A stretch of 64,000 nt of DNA from Exiguobacterium chiriqhucha RW-2 (lineage in GTDB: Bacteria; Bacillota; Bacilli; Exiguobacteriales; Exiguobacteriaceae). The stretch covers positions 1 to 64,000 of the forward strand of contig NZ_ATCL01000014.1 of the NCBI RefSeq assembly GCF_000416965.1, written 5' to 3'. Made by a program: the position numbers and the translations under genes. The notes below the pieces were generated by a model. It was not told the DNA's origin, did no database searches, and saw nothing but the letters and a program-made list of their open reading frames with translations. Positions 16,642 through 24,423 of the stretch are shown piece by piece. The stretch's first letter is position 1. Each line of letters starts with the position of its first letter.

Positions 16642-16650
16642 AGTATAGCA
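16642..16650 (-). promoter_or_regulatory. Extended -10 promoter for riboswitch/thiW
   Basis: Minus-strand TGCTATACT matches an extended -10 (TGnTATAAT) about seven bases before the aptamer-proximal leader. No convincing -35 is seen, which is common for extended -10 promoters. Confidence 0.55.
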
Positions 16651-16655
16651 TACCG

Positions 16656-16976
16656 TCACTTGACGCGGTCGAGCTTTCGTGGTCGGAACGCGACATAGAT
16701 GATGCCGACGAACAGGCCGTACAACAAAAGGGAGAAGACGAGATTGATCAGCCACGGGAGTGTCCCCATGAACACGGCGACGGACGCGTTTTGAAACCAG
16801 ACGAGCGAGAGCGACAGCCCGACAAAGCTGAGAACGAGCGTTGTCCAAAAGCCGACAGCTCGGCGCTTGAACAGATGCCAAACGAGCAGCCCGATGATGA
16901 GACTGACGACGGCCGTCGCCCCTAAGTACATATACAAGATGGCATCGACCGGGTATGAGTAATATACAACGTCCAT
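16656..16976 (-). CDS. Small three-helix membrane protein
   Basis: 106 residues with three hydrophobic segments and a basic C-terminal tail (FRPRKLDRVK). No family recognised. The start is the ATG at 16976 (MDVVYYSYPVD), preceded by CTAGGAGGAAACG on the minus strand; longer upstream frames run into the divergent kinase gene. The thiW promoter lies within 15 bases of its stop. Confidence 0.72.
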   Translation of the reverse strand: MDVVYYSYPVDAILYMYLGATAVVSLIIGLLVWHLFKRRAVGFWTTLVLSFVGLSLSLVWFQNASVAVFMGTLPWLINLVFSLLLYGLFVGIIYVAFRPRKLDRVK

Positions 16977-17018
16977 ATCGTTTCCTCCTAGGAGATGATG
17001 AAAGAAAGGGTGAACAGG

Positions 17019-17987
17019 ATGAGACAGGCAATCCCATGGCGTGACCGATCGTTTCGTGAACGGTTCGAACGATGGATTGAGGCAAACGTGCCGAATGCGA
17101 CGTGGCACGTGATCAAAGATACGGATTTGACGTACTTGCTTGTTGGCGCGCTCAATGAGGAACGTTACTACGCCAAAGCGGTGACCGATATCAGCCGCGG
17201 CGAGGCCGGATTGTCGGCGTTTCTTGCCGAGCGGCATCCTGATTTCGTGCCTGACGTCATCGCCATCGATTCAGCTCGGAATTGGCTACTCATGCGAGAC
17301 ATCGGCGGAGAGGCGTTACGTGAACGACCGGACGTGCGTCGATACGAAGCGGCGTTGCGTCAATACGCACAGCTGCAGCGACAGGAGATCGACCAGATCG
17401 AGACCTACTTGTCTTACGGCATCCCGGACCGCCGACCGGCCACATTGAAGGATGAAATCCAAACATATTTGCCTGAGCTCTGCGCCGGGCTCGACCGACA
17501 CCAAGCCGAGGCCATGCTCGCGCTTCAAGATGAACTGCTCACGATGTGCGATGAGCTGGCGACCGGGATGCCGATGAGTCTCGAGCACGGTGATTTGCAC
17601 GGCGGCAACATCTTCTGGCGGGAACGGACGAATGATTTGTGTATCCTCGACTGGGGCGACGCGACCGTCACGCATCCGTTTTTCAGCGTGCGCGTGTTTT
17701 GGAACGCGCTGTACGACTTATTGCCGGAAGAAGACGAGGTCGCCTGGTATAAACAGATTCAAACGATGCGTACGGTTTACTTGGAAGCGTGGAGCGGCGT
17801 CGCACCCAAGGACGTACTTTGGCGTCATCTATTGATCGCCGAGGAGCTCGGTTGCGTCTATCGTGCCTTGTCGTGGCATGTGTATGTGACGAGATACCGG
17901 TACGATGTAGCTGAGTCGAGCGATAAGCCGGCGCAATGGCTCAATTTTCTACTCGAGTACCGGGACTTGAAACGACGCTTCCCATAA
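17019..17987 (+). CDS. Aminoglycoside phosphotransferase (APH) family kinase-like protein
   Basis: 322 residues with the APH fold. The catalytic loop LEHGDLHGGNIF supplies the Brenner HGDLHxxN motif, and CILDWGDATVTHPF gives the metal-binding DWGD. An ATP-binding N-lobe with YYAKAV (probable Lys) is present. Members phosphorylate aminoglycosides, homoserine, choline or other small hydroxyl compounds, so antibiotic resistance should not be assumed. I place the start at ATG 17019 after GAAAGGGTG; ATG 16995 is also possible but touches its GGAG. Divergent from the membrane protein gene; one base separates its stop from the convergent lipoprotein stop. Confidence 0.85.
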   Translation: MRQAIPWRDRSFRERFERWIEANVPNATWHVIKDTDLTYLLVGALNEERYYAKAVTDISRGEAGLSAFLAERHPDFVPDVIAIDSARNWLLMRDIGGEALRERPDVRRYEAALRQYAQLQRQEIDQIETYLSYGIPDRRPATLKDEIQTYLPELCAGLDRHQAEAMLALQDELLTMCDELATGMPMSLEHGDLHGGNIFWRERTNDLCILDWGDATVTHPFFSVRVFWNALYDLLPEEDEVAWYKQIQTMRTVYLEAWSGVAPKDVLWRHLLIAEELGCVYRALSWHVYVTRYRYDVAESSDKPAQWLNFLLEYRDLKRRFP

Positions 17988-17988
17988 G

Positions 17989-18735
17989 TCATTCATGTTT
18001 CTCGAGTAGGTTTTCATAATCCGTCTCGCTCCAAAACAGCGGAGCAATCGACTCCGGCCCTTTGAAGATCTCACCGTCTCGGTCGTAGACGATGGCGTAG
18101 CCACCCTCGACTTCAAAGACGATCAAATCGGCCTTCACTTCCTTGACCCCGTTTCCCGCGATGATAACGTTCTCGAGCGGATCGCGCGCCAGTTGTACGC
18201 CCCATTCGTTGAGCTCGACGATGAGCGCGGATGTGTAGGCGTGGCGATTATAGAGCGTCTGGAATTCATCTTCGGTCAGGATGACGTCCGTCGGTGGGGC
18301 ACTCGTCCCATATTTCCGTTTTTCAATCTCTTCGACGAATTGAAGAAACGATGCTTCTTGCCAAAACAGCGGGGCGACCGACTCGGGACCGTTAGCGATG
18401 TCCCCGTTCGCGCTCTCATAGACGGTGGCGTACGTGCCGTCATCGAGTTTGAACGGATGAATATCGGCGTATGTATGCTGGATGCCGTCGCCGGCGATGA
18501 CGACGTGCTCAAACGTCTCGCGGAACGGGGTGAGTCCATCGTTCTCGAGTGCCTTCAAGAGCGGCGGGACTTTTTCATATTGGTCGAAGACGTCTTTAAA
18601 ATCTTCTCGCGTCCAAGCGGTGATGTCTTCGGACGACGGCTCATTTGTATCGGCTGGAACGATGGGTTGCTCAACGGAATCGGTGCACCCGGTCAGTAAA
18701 AACACACTGAATCCGAGTAGGCCTAGGCGTTTCAT
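17989..18735 (-). CDS. Lipoprotein with two tandem repeats
   Basis: 248 residues. The signal sequence ends in the lipobox LLTGC at about residue 17. The mature part has two internally homologous units of about 100 residues; each contains a VIIAG[DN]G strand, a YA[TI]VY strand and ends with GPES[VI]APLFW. This internal duplication is read directly from the sequence. I do not recognise the family. Extracytoplasmic location is likely. The start at 18735 has AGGAGG upstream on the minus strand. Confidence 0.82.
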   Translation of the reverse strand: MKRLGLLGFSVFLLTGCTDSVEQPIVPADTNEPSSEDITAWTREDFKDVFDQYEKVPPLLKALENDGLTPFRETFEHVVIAGDGIQHTYADIHPFKLDDGTYATVYESANGDIANGPESVAPLFWQEASFLQFVEEIEKRKYGTSAPPTDVILTEDEFQTLYNRHAYTSALIVELNEWGVQLARDPLENVIIAGNGVKEVKADLIVFEVEGGYAIVYDRDGEIFKGPESIAPLFWSETDYENLLEKHE

Positions 18736-18827
18736 CAATCAAACCTCCTAAGAAAGTTACATTTTTTTCCTGTTATCAATGAGCGTAGCATGTTTGCCAG
18801 TCATTGAGAACCCGGGTACTTTCTCGC

Positions 18828-19520
18828 TCAGGGTTGCCGCTTCAAGTAACGGTCGAGTGCCTCGTGAAAGCGTTGTTGTTGCTCGAACGGGATGTCGCGA
18901 TCGGATGCGGGACCATAACGAATCAGATGATAGAGCGAGGCATCGATATCCGTCAGCTCGATGCGTTCGAACCAGTCGACGACCGTCTCATTCGTTCGAA
19001 GCTTTAACTCAGGGGCGAGCGACGCGTTGAACGTGATCAGCCAATCCCTCAGTTCGATATTCGTGAGCATCGGGAACGTCCGTGCCTCAATCGATGTGTC
19101 CGCGTTGAGAGACAGTGGCGCAAAGGCATTCTGTCTACTAGAAAACGTGAATCCTTTCCCCCGCCGACGACGCAGCCATCTACGCACGCCATAGACGGTC
19201 AACCCGATGGCGGCAAGGAAAGCGAACAATGTGCCGAGTCCGCCTGGGGCATCACCATTCCCGCTACCAAATTTGAATTTGAGCATGTCTTCCTTCACTT
19301 GCCGTTCCCCACCGTTTCCCTTCTCATCGGTAGAACCCAAATCAATACCACCTTTTGGCGGTGGGGCCTCTTCTGGCTTGCCCATTTCGATCACACTACT
19401 TGGAGCAGGTGTATGGATCGTTTGAAGCCAACTGAACGTCTCCTTGCTGACAAAGACGAACGTCACAACGAGACAAGCTGTCACAACAAGGAACCCTATA
19501 AATCGAGATGACCACTTCAT
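18828..19520 (-). CDS. Two-TM protein with DUF4129-like C-terminal domain
   Basis: 230 residues: one N-terminal helix, a Pro/Gly/Lys-rich extracellular linker (GKPEEAPPPKGG), a second helix near residue 95, a basic stop-transfer RRWLRRRRGKG, and a soluble C-terminal domain containing LRDWLITFNASLAPELKLRTNETV and SDRDIPFEQ. The layout fits DUF4129 proteins, which usually sit beside MoxR and DUF58 genes. Here it is divergent from such a pair, which strengthens the call. DUF4129 is often fused to or followed by a transglutaminase; none is present here. Confidence 0.6.
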   Translation of the reverse strand: MKWSSRFIGFLVVTACLVVTFVFVSKETFSWLQTIHTPAPSSVIEMGKPEEAPPPKGGIDLGSTDEKGNGGERQVKEDMLKFKFGSGNGDAPGGLGTLFAFLAAIGLTVYGVRRWLRRRRGKGFTFSSRQNAFAPLSLNADTSIEARTFPMLTNIELRDWLITFNASLAPELKLRTNETVVDWFERIELTDIDASLYHLIRYGPASDRDIPFEQQQRFHEALDRYLKRQP

Positions 19521-19564
19521 CCTTTCCCTCCTTATCGGAATGTTCAGACTATTTATTGTCTATA

Positions 19565-19581
19565 TTACCATAAACAGGTAA
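19565..19581. promoter_or_regulatory. Dyad in the DUF4129-like/MoxR divergent promoter region
   Basis: Perfect inverted repeat TTACC-ATAAACA-GGTAA, midway in the 98-base divergent intergenic region. No regulator is encoded next to it, so it is only a candidate operator. Confidence 0.35.
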
Positions 19582-19618
19582 ACTTCGAATAAGACATCTA
19601 CCAACGGAGGGGAACGAA

Positions 19619-20539
19619 ATGGGAATCGAAGCGGTCATCAAACAGTTGAATGAAGTGTATTTGGGGAAAGGTGAAGTCGTCCGGCTCTGCTGCACGGCGC
19701 TTCTCGCCGAAGGGCACATCTTGCTCGAGGACGTACCTGGAACGGGGAAGACGTTGCTCGCCAAAGCGATCGCCGGCAGTTTGGACGGGTCATTCTCGCG
19801 CATCCAATTTACGGCCGATTTGCTCCCGTCCGACGTCATCGGGACCGACTACTTCAATATGAAGACGCAAGGCTTTGACCATCGGCAAGGTCCGATTTTC
19901 GCGAACGTCGTCCTGATTGATGAAATCAACCGGGCCGTCCCGCGCACCCAGTCGGCGCTACTCGAAGCGATGGAGGAACGACAAGTCTCAATTGGTGGGA
20001 AGACGTATCCGATGCCGAAACCGTTCTTTGTCATCGCCACGCAGAACCCGATTGAATCGGCCGGGACGTTCCCGCTCCCAGACGCGCAGCTTGACCGGTT
20101 CCTCATCTCGATTCCGGTCGGCTATCCGGACGCCGCCGAAGAGCGGGAACTGTTGTTGCAAGTGTTGACCGAGACCCGCAAACACATCGAAGCCGTGACG
20201 TCACTCGCCTCGCTGCAAGAAGCACAAGCCGAGACGAGACAAGTCGCGATTCAAGACGATGTCCTCGATTATATGCTCGGTCTCGTCCATGCGACCCGGG
20301 CGCACGCGTCTGTCGAGGTCGGGGTCAGCCCGCGCGGCGCGATCGCGTTGCTCCGCGCGTGTCAAAGCTATGCCTATTTGGCCGGCCGGCTATATGTCAT
20401 CCCGGAAGACGTCAAAGCCGTGGCGCCGTACGTGCTCGCCCATCGCATCAGCTTGACGCTCGAAGGCGGCATCAAGTCGACGAAAGCGAACGTCGTCGCG
20501 CACATTCTGGACACGGTGCCCGTGCCGGTCGAGGGCTGA
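19619..20539 (+). CDS. MoxR-type AAA+ ATPase
   Basis: 306 residues. Walker A reads DVPGTGKTLLAKA (near residue 40), Walker B VVLIDEINR, followed by the MoxR signature FVIATQNPIESAGTFPLPDAQLDRF with sensor Asn and arginine-finger region. MoxR ATPases act as chaperones that help assemble or activate complexes, together with DUF58/VWA partners. The DUF58 gene follows after three bases, as in Bacillus yeaC-yeaD. Confidence 0.93.
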   Translation: MGIEAVIKQLNEVYLGKGEVVRLCCTALLAEGHILLEDVPGTGKTLLAKAIAGSLDGSFSRIQFTADLLPSDVIGTDYFNMKTQGFDHRQGPIFANVVLIDEINRAVPRTQSALLEAMEERQVSIGGKTYPMPKPFFVIATQNPIESAGTFPLPDAQLDRFLISIPVGYPDAAEERELLLQVLTETRKHIEAVTSLASLQEAQAETRQVAIQDDVLDYMLGLVHATRAHASVEVGVSPRGAIALLRACQSYAYLAGRLYVIPEDVKAVAPYVLAHRISLTLEGGIKSTKANVVAHILDTVPVPVEG

Positions 20540-20542
20540 CGG

Positions 20543-21595
20543 ATGATCCTGTCCACGCACGCCTGGTTGCAGCGCCGGCTCCTCCCTGTATATCTCGTGA
20601 GCGGAGCCATACTCGTGTTCTTCCCGTACGTCTATGGGTTGGGCTATCTATGTTTCATTATAGCGAGTGCGATTTGGATGCTCGAGCGGACGCGGCAACA
20701 ACTTGAGCGGCACATCGATCTCCGGTTCACACAATACGAAGAATTGCTGTTTGTCGGAGATGAGAGTCGGCTCGTGTTGGTGGTTGATGGGGTGGACGAG
20801 TTGAATCGGCTCGGACTACCGCTACGGGTTCGCTTGAAGGCGAGCTCAGGAATCAGCTTTCCGGCGCATGAACGCCTTCCGAACGTGCTCGACTATGAGG
20901 TCGATGTCGGTCGAGCCCGGCACGAATTGGTCGTGCGCGCCGAGTATCGCGGTCCAGCCATGTTCGAGGAATGCGTCATCGCCGTCACGCTCCCGTTTCG
21001 CCTTGGGACGTATTTGTATGAACGACCGATCGATACAGAGTGGACCGTGCTTCCATCGCTCCTGTTGCATCCACCGGTCGGGACGAAGCGGCTAGCGCTC
21101 GGGGACCGGCCGCACTTGGCGTCACCGCTTCGAAATCCGTTGCAACTGATCGGGTCGAAACCGTATGAAGGGGAACCGGTGAAGGAAATCGATTGGTATG
21201 CGACCGCCAAACTCGGACGACTGCAGTCAAAAGTATTTCAACAGACGACGCTCGATACGTTCACGTTTGCCTTGGATTTGACCGGTCCGTCCGGTTATAC
21301 GCTCCATCACGACTTCGAATCGCTCATCAGCCAAACCGCCTTCGTCACATCGCGCCTGTTAAAAGAGGACTGCAAAATCGAGTTGTTTTTGAATCGATTC
21401 AATGAGGATGGGACGATGCTCCATGTCCCGCTTCAGGAAGGTGAACGCGGAATTCGATTCATCTTGCTGCAGTTAGCGACGATTCACCCAGGCAATCGCT
21501 TCATCTCGACAGACGCCTTTACGCGGATGGTCGAGCGAAAACGATTGAAGCAAAGCCACCTCGTCTCGTTCAATCAACACAATCTGTACGATTGA
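20543..21595 (+). CDS. DUF58 domain protein
   Basis: 350 residues. Two N-terminal hydrophobic helices (about residues 12-50) are followed by a beta-rich region and the DUF58 core: GSKPYEGEPVKEIDWYATAKLGRLQSKVFQQ spans the conserved YxxGDxxxxIdW motif (here Glu-Gly-Glu-Pro in place of GD). The C-terminal part holds a degenerate VWA-like fold. It partners with MoxR; the function of the pair is unsettled (cell-envelope assembly is proposed). Cotranscribed with the moxR-like gene. Confidence 0.87.
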   Translation: MILSTHAWLQRRLLPVYLVSGAILVFFPYVYGLGYLCFIIASAIWMLERTRQQLERHIDLRFTQYEELLFVGDESRLVLVVDGVDELNRLGLPLRVRLKASSGISFPAHERLPNVLDYEVDVGRARHELVVRAEYRGPAMFEECVIAVTLPFRLGTYLYERPIDTEWTVLPSLLLHPPVGTKRLALGDRPHLASPLRNPLQLIGSKPYEGEPVKEIDWYATAKLGRLQSKVFQQTTLDTFTFALDLTGPSGYTLHHDFESLISQTAFVTSRLLKEDCKIELFLNRFNEDGTMLHVPLQEGERGIRFILLQLATIHPGNRFISTDAFTRMVERKRLKQSHLVSFNQHNLYD

Positions 21596-21659
21596 ACAGG
21601 GAAATGTCGGATTTTCGCGAACTCTTTACGTATGAATTGGGTCAAAAGGAGAGAGACAT

Positions 21660-22199
21660 ATGCCAAAACGGAAATTTGCCAATCGTCGAGACTGGGAACG
21701 GATTTTGCAACATCGCTACGCGCAAATGGAGGTACATGATGACCGTTTCTCCGGGACCGTCGCCTTGTTTCAAATCGATGCGGTCCGCGCACCTCAATAT
21801 AAGATGCACAAGGGAGAAGAGTTCATCGTCGCCGATGCCGGTTACAGCTGGCTCCAATATTTCCCGGACGACGAGCCGTTCGGTGTGACCGTCATGTTTA
21901 ATGATGAAGGACACATCGTTCAATGGTACATCGATATCGTCGAAGCAATCGGATACGAGGACGGAATCCCGTATATGGACGACTTGTTGCTCGACATCCT
22001 CATCTTCCCGAACGGGGACGTCGTCCGCAAAGACGAGGACGAGTTCGAGGAAGCGACGGTGGCCGGAGAACTGACGCCGGAGCTCGTCGAGCAGGGCTGG
22101 CGTGACTTCCATGCGACGCTCGACCGGATTGAACGTCGGGACTTCGTCTATTTCGACTTGGCGAACGAGCATTACACCGAGTTGAAGCAAAAACTTTGA
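21660..22199 (+). CDS. DUF402 (FomD/Ntdp-like) protein
   Basis: 179 residues. The DUF402 core is visible: FPDDEPFGVTVMFNDEGHIVQWYIDIV, DDLLLDILIFPNGDVVRKDEDE, with Asp/Glu clusters that bind divalent metal in nucleoside di/triphosphate phosphatases of this fold (Ntdp, YtsP/YgaC type). Nucleotide phosphatase activity is therefore likely but the substrate is inferred. Ribosome site AAAGGAGAG upstream of ATG 21660. Confidence 0.82.
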   Translation: MPKRKFANRRDWERILQHRYAQMEVHDDRFSGTVALFQIDAVRAPQYKMHKGEEFIVADAGYSWLQYFPDDEPFGVTVMFNDEGHIVQWYIDIVEAIGYEDGIPYMDDLLLDILIFPNGDVVRKDEDEFEEATVAGELTPELVEQGWRDFHATLDRIERRDFVYFDLANEHYTELKQKL

Positions 22200-22223
22200 A
22201 CGACCTGTTCCCTTTGGTACAGT
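22196..22223 (+). promoter_or_regulatory. Promoter of the CAT-TPR gene
   Basis: -35 TTGAAC and -10 TACAGT with 16-base spacing; the -35 overlaps the stop codon of the DUF402 gene. Confidence 0.55.
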
Positions 22224-22248
22224 GAAAGAAAAAACAGGGGGACGAATC

Positions 22249-23376
22249 ATGAAAATCATCAATACCGAGACGTGGTCGCGCAAGAAGCACTACGAATTCT
22301 TCAAGGCGTTTGACGCTCCACATTTCAATGTGACGGCGAGCGTTGATGTGACGAAGTTACATACGCACGCCAAACGGACCGGCCAGTCGTTCTTTAAACT
22401 GTTCTTGTACGGTGCTGTCAAGACGGCGAACGCCATCCCGGAGCTTCGCTACCGCATTCGCGGCGACGAGGTCATCGAGCACGACGTCGTACATCCATCG
22501 TTCACCGTTATGATGGACGATGACGTCTTCAACTTTTGCACGGCGACCTATAAAGACGCGTTCCCGGACTTCATGGAAGAAGTGACGGCCCGGATGAGCG
22601 GGGCGAAACGGGAAGTCGTTGTCGGCGACGATGAGCCGGACAGTCTGCTTTACATCACGAGCGTGCCTTGGGTCACGTTCACGAGCATCAGCCACCCGAC
22701 ACACGACCAACAGCATGATACGGTGCCGCGCATCGCCTGGGGCAAATTCACGGAGACCGGTAATCGGATGACGATGCCGCTCTCGGTCCAAGCCCACCAT
22801 GCCCTCGTCGATGGCGTCCATGTTGGGCGCTATTACGAATTGTTGCAAGCGTGGCTTGATGACTTGAGTGACTTGGAAGTCCAAACCCCAGAAGAGAAGG
22901 GGCTCGACGAAGCGATTCGTCTCCGCGAGAACGGAGAGCTCGAACGGGCGAAGCAGCTGTTCCTGATGTTGCTCCGGCAAGACGAGAAGAATCCGCGCCT
23001 CCATGCCCATTGCGCCTCGTGTTATGACTCGCTCGGCGAAGAGCGTCAAGCCGTCCCGCATTATGAACGGGCGATTCGGCTCGGGCTCACTGGAGACGAG
23101 CTCCGTGAGACGTATATCGGACTCGGTAGCACGTACCGGGCGCTCGGCCGCTATGAGGACGCTGAGGCGTTGTTCGCCAAGGCGATCGAACAGTTCCCAG
23201 ACATCGGGGCGCTCAAAGTATTTCAAGCGATGACCCATTATAATCTCGGACGCCACAGTGAGGCGACCGGTACGTTGCTCGAACTGCTCGCAAGCCCGGA
23301 GCCGGATGACAGCATTAAACGGTATCGTCGCGCCATCGCGTTTTATGCGCGTAACTTGGACGAGACATACGATTAA
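22249..23376 (+). CDS. Chloramphenicol acetyltransferase-like domain fused to a TPR domain
   Basis: 375 residues. Residues 1-215 form a type A CAT-like domain: WSRKKHYEFFKAFDAPHFNVT at the start, KLFLYGAVKTANAIPELRYRI, and the catalytic HHALVDGVH at 183-191 (HHxxxDG, with catalytic His and structural Asp). Residues about 222-375 hold three to four TPR-like helical pairs (ERAKQLFLMLLRQDE, RQAVPHYERAIRLG, EDAEALFAKAIEQFP, GRHSEATGTLLELL). Classical CATs are about 215 residues and end where the TPR begins, so the fusion is unusual. No frameshift or stop separates the halves. Acetylation of chloramphenicol is possible but unproven. Start ATG 22249 after GGGGG. Confidence 0.87.
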   Translation: MKIINTETWSRKKHYEFFKAFDAPHFNVTASVDVTKLHTHAKRTGQSFFKLFLYGAVKTANAIPELRYRIRGDEVIEHDVVHPSFTVMMDDDVFNFCTATYKDAFPDFMEEVTARMSGAKREVVVGDDEPDSLLYITSVPWVTFTSISHPTHDQQHDTVPRIAWGKFTETGNRMTMPLSVQAHHALVDGVHVGRYYELLQAWLDDLSDLEVQTPEEKGLDEAIRLRENGELERAKQLFLMLLRQDEKNPRLHAHCASCYDSLGEERQAVPHYERAIRLGLTGDELRETYIGLGSTYRALGRYEDAEALFAKAIEQFPDIGALKVFQAMTHYNLGRHSEATGTLLELLASPEPDDSIKRYRRAIAFYARNLDETYD

Positions 23377-23386
23377 GGAGAACCGG

Positions 23387-23821
23387 ATGATCACACTTCA
23401 ACCGATTACAGAACAGAACTGGTATACGTGCTGTCAGCTCACTCTGAGTAACGAGCAACAAGCGTATATGGAACCGAATGCGATTTCGCTGCTGCAAGCG
23501 ATGTATAAACCGACGCTGCGGGCGTATGCGATTTACGAGAACGAGACGATGGTCGGGTTTCTCATGTACAATACGGTACTCGAAGAGTTGGACGCGCGCT
23601 GGGTGTATCGCATTATGGTCGACCATGCGCACCAACGAAAAGGGATTGGACGCAAAGCGACCGAACTCATGCTGGAAGAAGTAGAACAGCTCGGCACCGA
23701 ACCGATCGTCGTCGGTTACCATCCTGACAATACGGGCGCGCATCGATTATACGAAAGTTTGGGCTTTGTCGATGAAGGCAATCGCTTCGGCCGGGAGATG
23801 GCGGTCATTCGCCGTGCGTGA
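23387..23821 (+). CDS. GNAT family N-acetyltransferase (polyamine-type)
   Basis: 144 residues. Opens with MITLQPITEQNWYTCCQLTLSNEQQAY, similar to diamine/spermidine acetyltransferases, and carries motif A IMVDHAHQRKGIGRKATELML and motif B YHPDNTGAHRLYESLGF. A spermidine-like amine substrate is plausible. Start ATG 23387 with AAGGAG upstream, ten bases after the CAT-TPR stop, so co-transcribed with it. Confidence 0.86.
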   Translation: MITLQPITEQNWYTCCQLTLSNEQQAYMEPNAISLLQAMYKPTLRAYAIYENETMVGFLMYNTVLEELDARWVYRIMVDHAHQRKGIGRKATELMLEEVEQLGTEPIVVGYHPDNTGAHRLYESLGFVDEGNRFGREMAVIRRA

Positions 23822-23822
23822 C

Positions 23823-23848
23823 AAGACGAGGCAACTCGTCTTTTTTTT
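23823..23848 (+). terminator. Rho-independent terminator
   Basis: 8-bp stem AAGACGAG/CTCGTCTT with GCAA tetraloop and eight T residues. Confidence 0.94.
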
Positions 23849-23860
23849 GAGACAAATTGA

Positions 23861-23889
23861 TTGACCAGTCTATTTTCTCGTGTTATATT
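23861..23889 (+). promoter_or_regulatory. Promoter of the MhqR-type regulator operon
   Basis: -35 TTGACC and -10 TATATT with 17-base spacing, immediately followed by an operator dyad. Confidence 0.8.
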
Positions 23890-23907
23890 TATCTCGAATT
23901 AAAGATA
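23890..23907 (+). promoter_or_regulatory. MhqR-type operator 1
   Basis: TATCTCGAATTAAAGATA: ATCT/AGAT arms around a CGAATT core, placed at the expected transcription start directly after the -10 box. It resembles the ATCTcgaAtT..AGAT consensus reported for Bacillus MhqR, and matches the second copy at 24389. Confidence 0.75.
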
Positions 23908-23952
23908 ATTAAATTTAAAGTATTGTTTTCTCTCAGTAGAGGAGGGGAACAC

Positions 23953-24387
23953 ATGGAAGAACGACAAACGTTAAAAGCGATTACGGTGTTACTTCGGGCC
24001 TCACAGTCGATTCAAGACGTGGTCAAGCAAGAGGTTGCCGAGTACGGGCTGAACCCGACCGAGTTCTCGGTGCTCGAACTGCTGTATCATAAAGGCGATC
24101 AACCGATTCAAACGATCGGCAAAAAGGTATTATTGACGAGCGGGAGCATGACGTACATCGTCGACCGGCTTGAAGCGAAAGGCTATTTGATTCGCAAAGC
24201 CTGTCCGAGCGACCGGCGCGTCACGTATGCGGCGCTGACGGAAGCAGGGTACAGACTCATGTCATGCATCTTTCCAGCCCATGAAAAACGAATGGACGAG
24301 CTGTTCGACGGACTCGATTTAGCAGACACGATTACTCAATTGAAGACGGTCGGCAAACGCGCCGAGGCGTCAAAAAAATTTAATTAA
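23953..24387 (+). CDS. mhqR: MarR family regulator, MhqR-like quinone sensor
   Basis: 144 residues. Winged helix: IQTIGKKVLLTSGSMTYIVDRL recognition region and wing IRKACPSDRRVTYAALTEAG. It is followed by a ring-cleaving dioxygenase and an FMN reductase and flanked by two copies of an MhqR-like operator, which is the composition of the Bacillus MhqR regulon that answers quinones, diamide and azo dyes. Unlike OhrR there is no obvious N-terminal reactive Cys; a single Cys-Pro (KACPSD) lies in the wing and another Cys near SCIFP. Start at ATG 23953 after GAGGAGGGG. Confidence 0.8.
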   Translation: MEERQTLKAITVLLRASQSIQDVVKQEVAEYGLNPTEFSVLELLYHKGDQPIQTIGKKVLLTSGSMTYIVDRLEAKGYLIRKACPSDRRVTYAALTEAGYRLMSCIFPAHEKRMDELFDGLDLADTITQLKTVGKRAEASKKFN

Positions 24388-24388
24388 T

Positions 24389-24406
24389 TATCTCGAAATC
24401 AAGATT
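24389..24406 (+). promoter_or_regulatory. MhqR-type operator 2, before the dioxygenase gene
   Basis: TATCTCGAAATCAAGATT repeats the ATCT-N8-AGAT layout of the box at 23890, located two bases after the regulator stop and just upstream of the dioxygenase ribosome site. It suggests separate or roadblock control of the downstream genes. Confidence 0.7.
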
Positions 24407-24423
24407 TTGAAGGAGCGATTCAA

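Noticed and set aside
17019-17987. Assignment as a specific aminoglycoside resistance gene
   Set aside because: Only the generic APH fold motifs are present; many such kinases act on choline, homoserine or other metabolites.
18777-18806. Terminator between the lipoprotein and the DUF4129-like gene (TCAATGA/TCATTGA)
   Set aside because: The 7-bp arms are separated by an 18-base loop, with no T run on the appropriate strand.
22249-23376. Two genes merged by frameshift (CAT plus a TPR protein)
   Set aside because: There is no stop, start codon with ribosome site, or change of frame near the junction at about residue 215-225; codon use looks even. A true fusion is the simplest reading.
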